Source: Pseudomonadota bacterium (GTDB lineage: Bacteria > Pseudomonadota > Gammaproteobacteria > Burkholderiales > Rhodocyclaceae). From it: 35,290 bases of DNA. The notes under the pieces were generated by a model. The model had not been told where the DNA came from. It worked only from the letters and a program-made list of their open reading frames with translations, and made no database searches. A program made the translations under genes and the position numbers. This document shows, piece after piece, positions 18,037 to 32,804 of this stretch. Each line of letters begins with the position of its first letter. The first letter of the stretch is position 1. The stretch is taken from NCBI GenBank assembly GCA_018262235.1, contig JAGTRY010000028.1:1-35290 (forward strand). The letters run 5' to 3'.

Positions 18037-19367
18037 AGTCCGGTTCCTTTCGGGAGGGGCGGAACCGCAGCAGGCATTGTTTGATCCGCAAAGCGTGGTC
18101 TGCCCAGCGTGCTGGCGAGCAGGATCAACTGCGCAACCAACAATCCTTCGAAAGGCTTGCGGTAACGTCCTTCATTGACGGCAACCAGGCTCAGGCCTTG
18201 CACCAGGAACCAGACGAGGATGAGGGCGGGCAGCATGCGCTCGCGCTGACGGCGCCAGAGGCGTAAGGTCAGGATCAGACCTGCCAGGGTTAAGGGGGCC
18301 CAGATCCAGCGCAGTTGGTGATTGATTTCGCCGATCAGCCGTTCGCGGTTGGTGTCTGGCCAGGATTCGGAGAAGAACAGGAAGATCAGGTTCTCCTTGG
18401 TGAGCCAGAGATAGCGCGGCAGATCCAGATCAAGTTTGGCTTGCTCGGCATCCCAGTCCTCGGTGCCCTTGTCCAGATCGATCCGGAAACGCGCTACCCC
18501 CTCCCGGCTGGTGTGCCAGTCCGAGAACGGCTCAAATGGCCGTGCGCCGACCGAAGGAGAGCCGAAACCATAGCCCCAGCCTGCGCCTTGGCGCTTGAAC
18601 TCGATATTGATTTCGAAGCCGCCCGAGCGGGCGTACAGCGCATTCAGTCCGCCGATTCCGTGTGGTGCGACCAGGTGGGCACGATTCAGGCTGCGTACGG
18701 TCAGTGGTCCGAATACCAATGCAAGCAGAATCACCGACACAGCAGCCCGTCTGGCCTTGTCGCCCTGTGCTGCCCACAGCCAGACCAGCGCGAGCAGGCC
18801 GATCGGCAAGCAGATCGAACGCGTCAACCCGGCCAGCGTCCAGAGCAATGCGGCCAGGATGAAGGCCGGCAGGTCTGCCTTGCGGCGGCAACGCCAGGTC
18901 GCCCACAGGGCGGCGCCCAGTAGTGGCAGCATCAGGGTTTCTTGCATGAAATAGCTGTAGATCGCAGCCCAGGACGGCAACCAGGCCAGAATGGCCCAGC
19001 CAAGCAGGGCAAGATTGCGCGAGGGTTGTAGTTCGCGCAGGAAGCGGTACCACAGCCAAGGGGTGACGAGGCTCAGCGCGCTCGTGTAAAAAGCGACCAG
19101 CTTCGGGATACCCAATGTCAGCTTGGCCAGCACGCCGATGTAGAGCTGGAACAGAATGGGATCCATCAGGGCCAGCGGGTCGTCGCGGCGGGCATCAATG
19201 CCTTGTACCCAGTGGCGCTCCGGATCGCTCCAGATGTGATCCATCGGGTTATAGGCATACACCAGCCAGAGCCGGTAGCAGCATCCCAGAATGATCAGCT
19301 GGCACAGGATGAAAGGAATGAACGGTCGCACACGTTCAAATTCCGTGCGCAATTTGCTGGACAACAC
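18033..19367 (-). CDS. GT-C-like membrane protein, GtrC-position partner of gtrAB
   Basis: The 444-residue protein has about ten hydrophobic helices and a large periplasmic segment around residues 240–330 (GGLNALYARSGGFEINIEF onward). The first outer loop carries SDPERHWVQGID and DPILFQLYIG, and the second half has NEGRYRKPFEGLL (398 onward), a combination seen in dolichyl-phosphate-mannose-transferase-like GT-C proteins. It leads the gtrB–gtrA unit with a four-base overlap, so it is the likely cassette-specific transferase or a second enzyme of the same glycan. The start is GTG 19367 with AGGAG (19375–19379) seven bases upstream. The substrate is unknown; sequence similarity alone is weak, and the context carries most of the call. 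Confidence 0.65.
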   Translation of the reverse strand: MLSSKLRTEFERVRPFIPFILCQLIILGCCYRLWLVYAYNPMDHIWSDPERHWVQGIDARRDDPLALMDPILFQLYIGVLAKLTLGIPKLVAFYTSALSLVTPWLWYRFLRELQPSRNLALLGWAILAWLPSWAAIYSYFMQETLMLPLLGAALWATWRCRRKADLPAFILAALLWTLAGLTRSICLPIGLLALVWLWAAQGDKARRAAVSVILLALVFGPLTVRSLNRAHLVAPHGIGGLNALYARSGGFEINIEFKRQGAGWGYGFGSPSVGARPFEPFSDWHTSREGVARFRIDLDKGTEDWDAEQAKLDLDLPRYLWLTKENLIFLFFSESWPDTNRERLIGEINHQLRWIWAPLTLAGLILTLRLWRRQRERMLPALILVWFLVQGLSLVAVNEGRYRKPFEGLLVAQLILLASTLGRPRFADQTMPAAVPPLPKGTGL

Positions 19368-19490
19368 AGGCGTGCTCCTAAGTCTGGATTTTTCTTTGCG
19401 AGCAATGATAGCGGTAGCGCATCAGGATTAGCGTCGGGCCCAAGGCAGCGGGAGAAGATTTCTGTGTTTCGGTTGTATCAAGGTCTACAT

Positions 19491-19524
19491 AAAAAGCCCG
19501 GAGATTCACAACTCCGGGCTTTTT
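19491..19524. terminator. Bidirectional intrinsic terminator
   Basis: A perfect 13-bp inverted repeat (AAAAAGCCCGGAG / CTCCGGGCTTTTT) encloses an 8-base loop. The GC-rich core flanked by A5 and T5 works as a Rho-independent terminator on both strands. On the minus strand it closes the pectinesterase transcript 18 bases after its stop and insulates the gtr cassette that starts at 19367. Confidence 0.9.
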
Positions 19525-19542
19525 GTTTTGCGTGGGCAAGAA

Positions 19543-20664
19543 TCAGTTACCGCTGCCTGTCCCGGTGTTGTTGTACTCGCTGAAGCGGGCTGTCGAACTG
19601 CTGTAGGCAGCGCCATTGGTGCCCGGTCCCCACGGAGCGGTCTTGCGTACGTGTGCCGAGATCGCCGTTTCGCGAATCACCAGCTGGCCCTTGGCGCCCG
19701 ACTCGGCCCAGTTGCGGCCCAGGTAGATGACATTGGACGGTGATCCTCCGGCGTAGTTGAGCGTGCTGTTGATGACCAGGAAGCCGTAGCTGTTGGACGA
19801 CTGGGTGCTCGGCGCGAAGATGTAGCTGGCGGCCGAGGCGCCCAGACGTGTGGCGTTGTACTGGATCGTGCAGCCGTAGAACGCGGCTGTGCCGTGCCCG
19901 AAGATGAAATCCGTGTCACCCTGGATGAAACTGGCTTTGAAGAAGGCGCGGTTGGTCGTCGAATAGCTGTAGGAACCGATGTACAGGGTGTCCTGATTGC
20001 CGATGACCTGCACGTTCTCGAAGATGGCCTTGTCACCACGCACCGACAGCGCCAGCGCTGACTGGTTGCTGCCGCTGTAGCTGCCTTCGGTGTAGCTGTT
20101 CTTGAAGGTCAGATTGCGAGCGCGGAAATCCTTGGCCGCTACATTGAAGGTGGCGCTGCTGGATGTGCCGATGGTTGTCGCGGAGCTGTTGCTGGTGCAG
20201 GCATGCGTGGACGAACCCGATGACTTTGGGGTCAGGTTTGAATTGCCGTAGTAGATCACCGTGTTGGCAGCCGTGGCATCCAGACCGTAGAGGGTGATCG
20301 GTGGCGCGGAGGAGGGTACGCAGACCACCTCCTTGTAGGAGCCGGCCTTCACGCTGATGTACTTGCGTGCTGTGCCGCCGGCTTTGACAGCCGCGGTGAT
20401 GGCTGCCTGAATGGTCTTGTAGGTGGCTGTGCCATCTGCTGCAACCTTGTAATTGGCGGTGAAGCCGCTGATGGCTCCGACTCCGCTGGAAGGATCCCAA
20501 CTGCCGCCGTTGGACATGTATTTGGCGACGGTATAGCTGGCTGCCTGGCTGCTGGTGAGCTGTGGGCGTGCCGTGGTGCTGCTGACGGCCTGGGCCGGCA
20601 GACCGATCAGTGCACAGGCAGCGATAGCCACCAGCGCACGGGAGTGCGTGTGAAAGTGTTGCAT
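19543..20664 (-). CDS. Secreted pectinesterase (pectin methylesterase, CE8)
   Basis: Pectinesterase removes methyl esters from homogalacturonan. The 373-residue precursor starts with a signal peptide ending at PAQA (cleavage after residue 26). The right-handed beta-helix domain carries the CE8 catalytic motifs: Gln224–Asp225 in GNQDTLY, Asp252 in GDTDFIFG and Arg317 in LGRNW, plus the oxyanion Gln in SNQSALAL. Two motif positions differ from the commonest plant and Erwinia forms (Thr for Val before DFIFG, Asn for Pro in LGRPW), both mild. The start is ATG 20664 with GGAG six bases upstream; a TTG four codons earlier overlaps that Shine–Dalgarno. It stands alone: no pectate lyase or uronate gene is adjacent, and a terminator follows. 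This suggests contact with plant material. Confidence 0.92.
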   Translation of the reverse strand: MQHFHTHSRALVAIAACALIGLPAQAVSSTTARPQLTSSQAASYTVAKYMSNGGSWDPSSGVGAISGFTANYKVAADGTATYKTIQAAITAAVKAGGTARKYISVKAGSYKEVVCVPSSAPPITLYGLDATAANTVIYYGNSNLTPKSSGSSTHACTSNSSATTIGTSSSATFNVAAKDFRARNLTFKNSYTEGSYSGSNQSALALSVRGDKAIFENVQVIGNQDTLYIGSYSYSTTNRAFFKASFIQGDTDFIFGHGTAAFYGCTIQYNATRLGASAASYIFAPSTQSSNSYGFLVINSTLNYAGGSPSNVIYLGRNWAESGAKGQLVIRETAISAHVRKTAPWGPGTNGAAYSSSTARFSEYNNTGTGSGN

Positions 20665-20963
20665 GAATGTCTCCAATGTAATTTTGAGTGGCCTCTTCAG
20701 AGGCTCTATCCCGCGTATGCGGTCCAGCGATTGTAGTCTTGTTGCCGGTCACATCAAGATTGCATCGACGGATTTGTGAAAAATGTCGCAAGCTTGGATA
20801 AGTTTTTACCCAAAACGAAATCAGGGCGAATCAGACCTGTTCCGTGATGCAAAAGCCCGGCAATAAAACACATCCATGAAGTCGTACGGGGCGTCAGGAT
20901 GAGCCGGCTGGCCGCGCCGGCGCCGGGCATCCAGAAGCTGTGTGGCTTCTGCGTACAGCTCGC
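20665..20963. other. Non-annotated gap between ygiQ stop and the pectinesterase start
   Basis: This 299-base stretch holds the candidate pectinesterase promoter in its lower half. The upper part (20821–20963) is open on the minus strand in a frame shifted by one base relative to ygiQ, and its codons look like real coding sequence (see the ygiQ entry). No terminator for ygiQ was recognised. Confidence 0.5.
20730..20757 (-). promoter_or_regulatory. Candidate sigma-70 promoter of the pectinesterase gene
   Basis: On the minus strand TTGATG (20752–20757) and TACAAT (20730–20735) are separated by 16 bases, matching 4/6 and 5/6 of the -35 and -10 consensus. It lies about 65 bases before the ATG at 20664. 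A small hairpin, GCCTCTTCAGAGGC (20691–20704), falls in the predicted leader. Confidence 0.4.
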
Positions 20964-23087
<2,124 letters not shown>

Positions 23088-23265
23088 GAGTGGCGCGATT
23101 CTACCCGTGATCGTGCGGGATAAAGCCCTTGGGCAAGCGTGGACGATTGTTACGTCCGGAGGCGGCGCTTGTGACGGCTACAAGTGTCAAGACGAATCGT
23201 ATGCAGCTTGTCTTGCGCGTCTGGCCGCATTGCAGGCGGAACCAGTCAGGAGAGCGTGGCCTCCG

Positions 23266-23274
23266 TGTTACAAT
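23266..23274 (+). promoter_or_regulatory. Candidate extended -10 promoter of gyrA
   Basis: TGTTACAAT (TGn followed by TACAAT, 5/6 of the -10 consensus) lies 42 bases upstream of the gyrA ATG in the divergent ygiQ–gyrA gap. There is no good -35 at 17 bases, which fits extended -10 promoters. This is the best promoter seen for the gyrA–pheA–hisC–tyrA–aroA–argS–cmk run. Confidence 0.4.
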
Positions 23275-23316
23275 TACATTCTTTAGCGCACTCAACCGGA
23301 CCTTTCAAAAGCGCCT

Positions 23317-25920
23317 ATGAATTCGTTTGCCAAGGAAACGCTGCCGATCAGTTTAGAGGAAGAAATGCGCCACTCCTACCTCGATTACGCCATGAGCGTG
23401 ATTGTAGGGCGTGCGCTGCCGGATGTGCGCGACGGTCTGAAGCCCGTGCACCGTCGTGTCCTCTATGCAATGCATGAGGCCAACACAGTCTGGAACCGCC
23501 CTTACGTGAAGTGTGCCCGGGTGGTTGGTGACGTAATGGGGACATTCCACCCTCACGGCGACTCGGCTATTTACGACACGCTGGTGCGGATGGCGCAGGA
23601 TTTTTCGCTGCGCTACACGCTGGTCGACGGGCAAGGTAACTTTGGCTCGATCGATGGCGATTCTGCTGCAGCCATGCGTTATACCGAGTGTCGGCTGGAG
23701 AAGATGTCTGCCGATCTGCTGGCGGATATCGACAAGGAAACCGTTGATTTCCAACCCAACTACGACGGCAAGGAACTTGAGCCCACCGTTCTTCCGACGC
23801 GCATTCCGAATCTGCTGGTCAATGGCTCGGCGGGTATCGCTGTGGGGATGGCGACCAATGTTCCCCCGCACAATCTGTCTGAAGTGATCGAAGCCTGTCT
23901 GGTATTGCTGAGCAATCCGGATACCGATATCGAAGATTTGATCAAGATCGTACCTGCGCCGGACTTCCCGACTGCGGGGCTGATCTATGGTCTGAATGGC
24001 GTGCACGAAGGTTATCGTACCGGGCGTGGCCGCGTCATCATGCGCGCCCGGACGCACTTTGAAGACATGGAAAAGGGCAATCGCCAGGCGATCATCGTCG
24101 ACGAGATCCCTTATCAGGTTAACAAGAAGACCCTGCTGGAAAAGATCGCCGAACTGGTGCAGGAAAAGCGCATCGAGGGTATCTCCGATCTGCGTGATGA
24201 GTCTGATAAGTCCGGCATGCGCGTTGTCATCGAACTCAAGCGTGGCGAGGTGGCAGAGGTCATCCTGAACAATCTGTTCAAGATGACGCAGCTGCAGGAT
24301 TCCTTCGGCATGAACATGGTGGCACTGGTTGATGGCAAGCCCCGCCTGCTCAACCTCAAACAGATGCTGGAGTGTTTCATCGCCCACCGTCGGGAGGTTG
24401 TGACACGCCGTACCGTGTTTGAACTGCGCAAAGCGCGTGAGCGTGGCCACATTCTGGAAGGTCTGGCGGTTGCGCTCTCGAATGTTGATGAAATCATCGC
24501 ACTGATCAAGGCTGCTCCGACGCCTGCCGATGCCAAGCGCGAGCTGGTCGAACGTGTCTGGCGTTCGCCGCTGGTCGAGGAGATGCTGGCTCGGGCAATG
24601 TCCGACAGTTACCGTCCGGAGGGACTCCCTGCAGAGTTTGGCTTGTCCAAGCAGGGGTATCGCCTTTCCGAGGTTCAGGCTCAACGCATTCTGGAAATGC
24701 AACTGCAGCGCCTGACCAACATGGAGCAGGACAAGATCGTCGGCGAGTACCGCGATGTCATGGCAGAAATTGCTGACCTGCTGGATATCCTGGCCAAACC
24801 GGCGCGCATTGCCGCCATCATCGATGCCGAGTTGCGTACGATTCGTGAGCAGTTTGGCGACCCGCGCAAATCCGAAATCGTGCTGAATACGGCCGATATC
24901 AACATCGAGGATCTGATCGCACCGGAAGACATGGTAGTGACGCTTTCTCACACCGGCTATTTCAAGCGTCAGCCGCTCGCCGATTATCGCGCGCAGAAAC
25001 GTGGTGGTCGGGGCAAGCAAGCCGCAGCAATGAAAGAGGATGACTTCCTTGATCAGCTCTTTGTTGCTAATACCCATGATTTCATCCTGTGCTTCTCCAA
25101 CCGTGGCCGCCTGTACTGGCTCAAGGTCTATGAAGTGCCGGAAGGCAATCGCACTTCGCGTGGCAAGCCGATCGTCAATCTCTTCCCGCTGGTCGAGGGC
25201 GAGAAGATCACAGCCGTGTTGCCCGTCAAGGAATTTGATGAGGGGCACTTCATCTTCATGGCAACCTCACAAGGAACGGTGAAGAAGACTCCGCTGACCG
25301 ATTTCTCCAATCCTCGTAAAGCCGGGATCATTGCGGTCGGTCTGGATGATGGTGATTTCCTGATCGGTGTGGCAATCACGGATGGGGACTGCAATGTCAT
25401 GCTGTTCTCGGATGCTGGCAAGGCTGTGCGTTTTGACGAAAACGACGTACGGCCGATGGGACGTACCGCGCGCGGCGTGCGCGGGATGATGCTGGAGGAT
25501 GGTCAGAGCGTTCTGTCCATGCTGGTCGCGCAGGGTGAAACCCAGAGCGTGCTGACCGCTACGGAAAATGGTTATGGCAAGCGTACCGCGATCGGGGAAT
25601 ACACAATGCATGGCCGGGGAACCAAGGGCATGATTGCAATCCAGTCTTCCGAGCGCAACGGCAAGCTGGTCGGTGCGGTGTTGGTGGATCCGACGGATCA
25701 GGTCATGCTCATTTCCGATAATGGTGTGCTGATCCGTACCCCGGTGAAGGATATCCGCGAACTGGGTCGCTCGACCCAGGGTGTCACGCTGATCAATCTG
25801 GATGCGGGTTCCCGCCTGTCTTCCATCGTCAAGATTGCTGACACCGATGACGAAAGTGCCGATGGTGAAAATGCTGCTGAAGGTGGCGAGGAAACGGCAG
25901 GTGAGGGCAGCGCGGAATGA
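23317..25920 (+). CDS. gyrA: DNA gyrase subunit A
   Basis: GyrA is the breakage–reunion subunit of gyrase, which introduces negative supercoils with GyrB. The 867-residue length is normal. Catalytic Tyr122 is in AAMRYTE. The quinolone-determining positions carry Ser83 and Asp87 ([12 protein letters not shown]), the wild-type susceptible state. The GyrA box that wraps DNA in the C-terminal pinwheel is QKRGGRG, and the tail is acidic ([14 protein letters not shown]…), a feature that tunes wrapping. There is no clear Shine–Dalgarno before the ATG. The TGA overlaps the pheA start as ATGA (25917–25920), so gyrA leads an aromatic amino-acid operon. Confidence 0.98.
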   Translation: MNSFAKETLPISLEEEMRHSYLDYAMSVIVGRALPDVRDGLKPVHRRVLYAMHEANTVWNRPYVKCARVVGDVMGTFHPHGDSAIYDTLVRMAQDFSLRYTLVDGQGNFGSIDGDSAAAMRYTECRLEKMSADLLADIDKETVDFQPNYDGKELEPTVLPTRIPNLLVNGSAGIAVGMATNVPPHNLSEVIEACLVLLSNPDTDIEDLIKIVPAPDFPTAGLIYGLNGVHEGYRTGRGRVIMRARTHFEDMEKGNRQAIIVDEIPYQVNKKTLLEKIAELVQEKRIEGISDLRDESDKSGMRVVIELKRGEVAEVILNNLFKMTQLQDSFGMNMVALVDGKPRLLNLKQMLECFIAHRREVVTRRTVFELRKARERGHILEGLAVALSNVDEIIALIKAAPTPADAKRELVERVWRSPLVEEMLARAMSDSYRPEGLPAEFGLSKQGYRLSEVQAQRILEMQLQRLTNMEQDKIVGEYRDVMAEIADLLDILAKPARIAAIIDAELRTIREQFGDPRKSEIVLNTADINIEDLIAPEDMVVTLSHTGYFKRQPLADYRAQKRGGRGKQAAAMKEDDFLDQLFVANTHDFILCFSNRGRLYWLKVYEVPEGNRTSRGKPIVNLFPLVEGEKITAVLPVKEFDEGHFIFMATSQGTVKKTPLTDFSNPRKAGIIAVGLDDGDFLIGVAITDGDCNVMLFSDAGKAVRFDENDVRPMGRTARGVRGMMLEDGQSVLSMLVAQGETQSVLTATENGYGKRTAIGEYTMHGRGTKGMIAIQSSERNGKLVGAVLVDPTDQVMLISDNGVLIRTPVKDIRELGRSTQGVTLINLDAGSRLSSIVKIADTDDESADGENAAEGGEETAGEGSAE

Positions 25921-26981
25921 GCGATGAGTTGCTGAAGCTGCGTAGCGAGATTGATCGCCTGGATGCCGAAATCCTTGAGCGTCTTGCTGCGCGTGCGCAA
26001 TGTGCCAAACGTGTCGGTGAAGTCAAGCGTGGCCCGCTGTACCGTCCCGAGCGTGAGGCGCAAGTGTTGCGCAACATTGCGGAGAAAAATCCCGGCCCGC
26101 TTTCAAACGAAGCGGTGCAGCGCATCTTCCGCGAAATCATGTCCTGGTGTCTGGGCTTGGAGCAGCCGCTCAAGGTTGCTCATCTGGGGCCTCAGGGGAC
26201 TTTCTCCGAGGCCGCGGCCAGCAAGCATTTCGGAGGTTCCCCAAGCTTGTTGCCGCTGCAGACCATTGATGATGTATTCCATGCCGTGGAAGCCGGTGCG
26301 GTCGAATATGGTGTGGTGCCGGTCGAGAATTCGACCGAGGGAGCAATCAGCCGTTCGCTTGATCTCTTGCTGTCAGCCAATGTGTCGGTATGCGGTGAGG
26401 TTAGCTTGCGAATCCGGCACAACCTGATGACGCGTGCAGCCGAGATGTCTGCCGTGAAGCGTATTTACTCCCATGCGCAGTCCTTGTCGCAGTGTAACGA
26501 CTGGCTTGCGCACCATGCGCACGGCATTGAACGTCAATCTGTTTCCAGCAACGCAGAAGCGGCAAGACTGGCGGCGGCTGATCCGGAAGCCGCAGCTATT
26601 GCGGGAGAGCGTGCAGCACAGCTGTATGAATTGCCGATTCTCTTTGCCAATATTGAAGACGATCCCAACAACACCACGCGTTTCCTTGTGATTGGTCAGC
26701 ATGATGGCGGCCCTTCCGGACGTGACAAGACTTCGCTGGTATGTTCCGCACCGAATCGCCCGGGCGCCGTGCACGAACTCTTGCAGCCCTTTGCGGATCA
26801 GGGGGTCAGCATGACCAAACTGGAGTCCCGTCCTTCGCGGACCGGTTTGTGGGAATACGTGTTCTATGTCGATATCGAAGGGCATCGCAACGATCCGGCC
26901 GTGGCTGCCGCATTGCGTGCCTTGGTGGATCGCGCGGCTTTCGTGAAGGTGCTTGGTTCTTACCCAGTTGCTGCAATCTGA
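25917..26981 (+). CDS. pheA: Bifunctional chorismate mutase / prephenate dehydratase (P-protein)
   Basis: PheA converts chorismate to prephenate and then to phenylpyruvate for phenylalanine synthesis. In 354 residues it has three domains: an AroQ-type mutase (about 3–85, [20 protein letters not shown]), the dehydratase (about 86–262, with [20 protein letters not shown] and the catalytic Thr253–Arg254–Phe255), and an ACT regulatory domain (from about 270) with the phenylalanine-binding motifs PGAVHELL and ESRPSR. Feedback inhibition by phenylalanine is therefore expected. It overlaps gyrA by four bases; serC, which often lies between these two genes in Betaproteobacteria, is absent here. Confidence 0.96.
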   Translation: MSDELLKLRSEIDRLDAEILERLAARAQCAKRVGEVKRGPLYRPEREAQVLRNIAEKNPGPLSNEAVQRIFREIMSWCLGLEQPLKVAHLGPQGTFSEAAASKHFGGSPSLLPLQTIDDVFHAVEAGAVEYGVVPVENSTEGAISRSLDLLLSANVSVCGEVSLRIRHNLMTRAAEMSAVKRIYSHAQSLSQCNDWLAHHAHGIERQSVSSNAEAARLAAADPEAAAIAGERAAQLYELPILFANIEDDPNNTTRFLVIGQHDGGPSGRDKTSLVCSAPNRPGAVHELLQPFADQGVSMTKLESRPSRTGLWEYVFYVDIEGHRNDPAVAAALRALVDRAAFVKVLGSYPVAAI

Positions 26982-27026
26982 AGCCCGCGTTTGTCGTCTG
27001 CTTTCCTGTCTTGTCGGAGTCGGTTC

Positions 27027-28127
27027 ATGAGCATTGCCCTACGCGCTCCGGAATATATCCGGCGAATTTCTCCCTATATCCCTGGCAAACCCATCAGTGA
27101 GCTGGCGCGTGAAATGGCGCTGGATGAAGCGACGATCATCAAGCTTGCCTCCAACGAGAATCCACTCGGGGTGAGTCCGAAGGCCAGGGAAGCGATGGCG
27201 GCCGTGATCAGCGATCTGGCGCGTTATCCGGACGGGAATGGTTTTGCACTGAAACAGGCGTTGTCACGCAAGCTGGGCGTGGGTGTGGATCAGTTCGTGC
27301 TCGGCAATGGTTCAAACGATGTGCTGGAGCTTGCTGCCCGTGCTTTTTTGCCGGCTGGCGGCAGTGCCGTGTACTCGCAGTATTCCTTTGCGGTGTATTC
27401 GTTGGCAACGCAAAGTGTCGGTGCGCGTGGCATCGAGGTGCCTGCACGGTTTTTCGGACACGATCTGGCGGCAATGGCCGATGCGGTTGCGCCCGATACG
27501 CATATCGTTTTTCTGGCCAATCCGAACAATCCGACCGGGACATTCCTGCCTGGAAAACTGCTTGAATCCTTCCTGGAAAATGTACCGGGTAATGTCATGG
27601 TCTTGCTTGACGAGGCCTATAACGAATATCTGCCACCTGAACTTCGTTATGACAGCGTGGCATGGATTGCTCGTTTTCCGAATCTTGTCGTTTCGCGTAC
27701 GTTCTCCAAAATCTATGGGCTTGCGGGGCTGCGCATCGGCTACGCGGTTGCCAGTCCGGCCGTGGCGGATCTCATGAACCGGGTGCGTGCGCCATTCAAT
27801 GCCAACAGTGTGGCGCTGGCTGCCGCAGAGGCTGCGCTCAATGACGACGAGTTTCTGCAACGCAGCTATGTCGCGAATCGTGCCGGCATGGCGCAAATCA
27901 TCAAGGGCCTGAATGCCCTGAATCTTGAGCACATTCCCTCTGCAGGAAATTTTGTGACGTTTCGTGTGGGTGATGGTGCGGGTGTCAATCTGCGTTTGCT
28001 GCAGCAGGGCGTGATCGTGCGGCCGATTGGCAGTTACGGGATGCCGGAATGGTTGCGGGTGACGGTTGGTCTTGAAGCCGAGAATGCCCGTTTCCTCGAA
28101 GCGTTGGCTGTGGCGCTGAAAGGCTGA
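27027..28127 (+). CDS. hisC: Histidinol-phosphate / aromatic aminotransferase
   Basis: This is a PLP-dependent fold-type I aminotransferase of the HisC family, 366 residues. Visible are the N-terminal ISPYIPGKP, SNENPLG, NPNNPTG (165–171), LDEAY (194–198) with the pyridine-nitrogen Asp, and the Schiff-base Lys228 in SRTFSKIYGLAG. Members placed in pheA–tyrA–aroA clusters often transaminate aromatic keto acids or prephenate as well as imidazole-acetol phosphate; which substrate dominates cannot be told. No other hisC follows hisD in this window, so it may serve both pathways. The start ATG 27027 has GGAG (27016–27019) seven bases upstream; a TTG at 26991 would add 12 unlikely residues. tyrA begins one base after the stop. 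Confidence 0.93.
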   Translation: MSIALRAPEYIRRISPYIPGKPISELAREMALDEATIIKLASNENPLGVSPKAREAMAAVISDLARYPDGNGFALKQALSRKLGVGVDQFVLGNGSNDVLELAARAFLPAGGSAVYSQYSFAVYSLATQSVGARGIEVPARFFGHDLAAMADAVAPDTHIVFLANPNNPTGTFLPGKLLESFLENVPGNVMVLLDEAYNEYLPPELRYDSVAWIARFPNLVVSRTFSKIYGLAGLRIGYAVASPAVADLMNRVRAPFNANSVALAAAEAALNDDEFLQRSYVANRAGMAQIIKGLNALNLEHIPSAGNFVTFRVGDGAGVNLRLLQQGVIVRPIGSYGMPEWLRVTVGLEAENARFLEALAVALKG

Positions 28128-28128
28128 G

Positions 28129-28998
28129 ATGTTTGATCGAATCGTTATCTGTGGTGTTGGCCTGATCGGCGGGTCTTTTGCACTGGCGCTCAAATCGGCC
28201 GGTTTGGTGAAGACTGTTGTCGGGATCGGGCGGCGTCGCGAAACCCTTGAGGAAGCACAGCGGTTGGGGATCCTTGACGAGATCGCGACCGACTGGTCTG
28301 TCGCTCTGAAAGGGGCCGATCTGCTGCTGCTGGCGATGCCGGTCGGCCAAATGGATACGGTGATGGCGGCTGCAGCACCTTATCTTGAGCCGCAGACATT
28401 GGTGACGGATGCGGGCAGTACCAAATCGGATGTGTTTGAAGCGGTTTACAACCACTTGGGCAATAGTCTGGCGAACGTCGTGCCGGCGCATCCAATCGCC
28501 GGGGCCGAGAAAAGTGGTCCTGCGGCGGCTTCTGCCTCGCTCTATCAAGACAAACGCGTAGTGCTCACGCCCTTGCCTGAAAACGACCCGACGTCCATCG
28601 ATCGTGTGCGCGCAGCATGGGCCGCGTGTGGTGCGGTGATGAGCCAGATGAGCCCGCAGGATCATGACCGGGTGTTTGCCGCTGTCAGTCATTTGCCGCA
28701 TTTGCTGGCGTTCGGTCTGGTGCATGAGATTCAGGCGCGTGGCAATGCTGAACAATTGTTTGGTTTTGCGGCGTCCGGCTTTCGTGATTTCACGCGGATT
28801 GCCGGCAGTCACCCCGAGATGTGGCGTGATATCTGTGTGGCCAACCGGCATGCCTTGATGGCAGAACTGGATGCCTATCTGACAGAGCTGGCCTATCTGC
28901 GTGCATTGCTGATGCAAGGTGACGGCAAGGCACTTGAATCCCTGTTCGCCGAGGCCAGCGCTGCGCGCAATGCCTGGGCTGAAACCTACCTGAAGTAA
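28129..28998 (+). CDS. tyrA: Prephenate dehydrogenase
   Basis: TyrA oxidatively decarboxylates prephenate (or arogenate) to give 4-hydroxyphenylpyruvate (or tyrosine). The 289-residue protein has the N-terminal Rossmann motif GVGLIGGS (9–16) and the catalytic His in [11 protein letters not shown] (His121), with a helical dimerisation domain after it. GIGRRRETL follows the second strand; an Arg-rich stretch there could favour NADP, but this is only suggestive. There is no ACT domain, so regulation through tyrosine would act at the active site. It starts one base after hisC and ends four bases before aroA. Confidence 0.95.
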   Translation: MFDRIVICGVGLIGGSFALALKSAGLVKTVVGIGRRRETLEEAQRLGILDEIATDWSVALKGADLLLLAMPVGQMDTVMAAAAPYLEPQTLVTDAGSTKSDVFEAVYNHLGNSLANVVPAHPIAGAEKSGPAAASASLYQDKRVVLTPLPENDPTSIDRVRAAWAACGAVMSQMSPQDHDRVFAAVSHLPHLLAFGLVHEIQARGNAEQLFGFAASGFRDFTRIAGSHPEMWRDICVANRHALMAELDAYLTELAYLRALLMQGDGKALESLFAEASAARNAWAETYLK

Positions 28999-29002
28999 AA
29001 CC

Positions 29003-32014
<3,012 letters not shown>

Positions 32015-32015
<1 letters not shown>

Positions 32016-32692
32016 TGGGTGCAGCCATTCCTGTCATCGCCATTGATGGTCCGACCGCTTCGGGCAAGGGAACTGTCGCTGGTCTGGTTGCCGAAAAACT
32101 GGGTTGGCATTACCTGGATTCTGGAGCGATCTATCGGTTGCTGGCGCTTGCCGCGTTCAAGCATCGGGTGGATTTGGCGGATGAAGCAGCGCTTGCCGCA
32201 TTGGGGCAGCAGCTTGATGTGGTTTTCGCGGATGGCAAGGTCTGGCTGGACGGGACGGATGTGTCCCTGGACCTGCGGCGCGAGGAAACCGGCAATGCAG
32301 CCTCGAAAATAGCGGCCTTGCCGGCTGTGCGTCTGGCCCTGCTGGCGCGTCAGCGGGCATTCTGCCAGGCGCCAGGTCTGGTGTCTGACGGCCGTGACAT
32401 GGGTTCGGTGGTTTTTCCCGAGGCCTTTCTCAAGATTTTCCTGACCGCGACGGCCCAGGCACGAGCGGAGAGAAGATATAAGCAGTTGATCGAAAAGGGT
32501 TTGCCTGCTAGTATCGCGAGTCTCTTGGGCGACTTGCAGGAGCGTGACACCCGTGATGCCTCGCGGGCCGTTGCTCCCCTGAAGCCCTGTGAGGATGCTG
32601 TTTTGCTCGACACCACCATGCTTTCGATCAACGAGGCTGTCCAGTTCGTACTGGATCTCGCTCTTCAGCGCGGCGTTGGACAAACTGGCTGA
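32015..32692 (+). CDS. cmk: Cytidylate kinase
   Basis: Cmk phosphorylates CMP and dCMP with ATP. The 225-residue protein begins [16 protein letters not shown], with the P-loop at residues 12–20, followed by [12 protein letters not shown] (nucleotide-monophosphate site), [12 protein letters not shown], and the LID region with [11 protein letters not shown] set the start at ATG 32015, overlapping the argS TGA by one base, because the kinase fold begins at once there; an in-frame reading from 31943 would run back into argS. rpsA follows after 112 bp. Confidence 0.96.
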
Positions 32693-32804
32693 GGTGCCGG
32701 CGGCCGACGGGTGATCTCTGTGTTTTCGATCAGTCTGTGAGCTTCCCGGTTTTTCCAATCTTTCAACCTATTGCCGTGCTTGCGCGGTACCGAGTCCTTT
32801 CCCT

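Noticed and set aside
23557-23580. Possible quinolone-resistance change in gyrA
   Set aside because: The codons give Ser83 and Asp87, the susceptible wild type.
23353-25248. A 631-codon open frame on the minus strand inside gyrA, and similar long antisense frames in hisD (2374–3534) and aroA (28790–30298)
   Set aside because: They mirror strongly biased coding sequence, have His/Arg/Gln-rich low-quality translations and no recognisable motif; they are shadows of the real genes.
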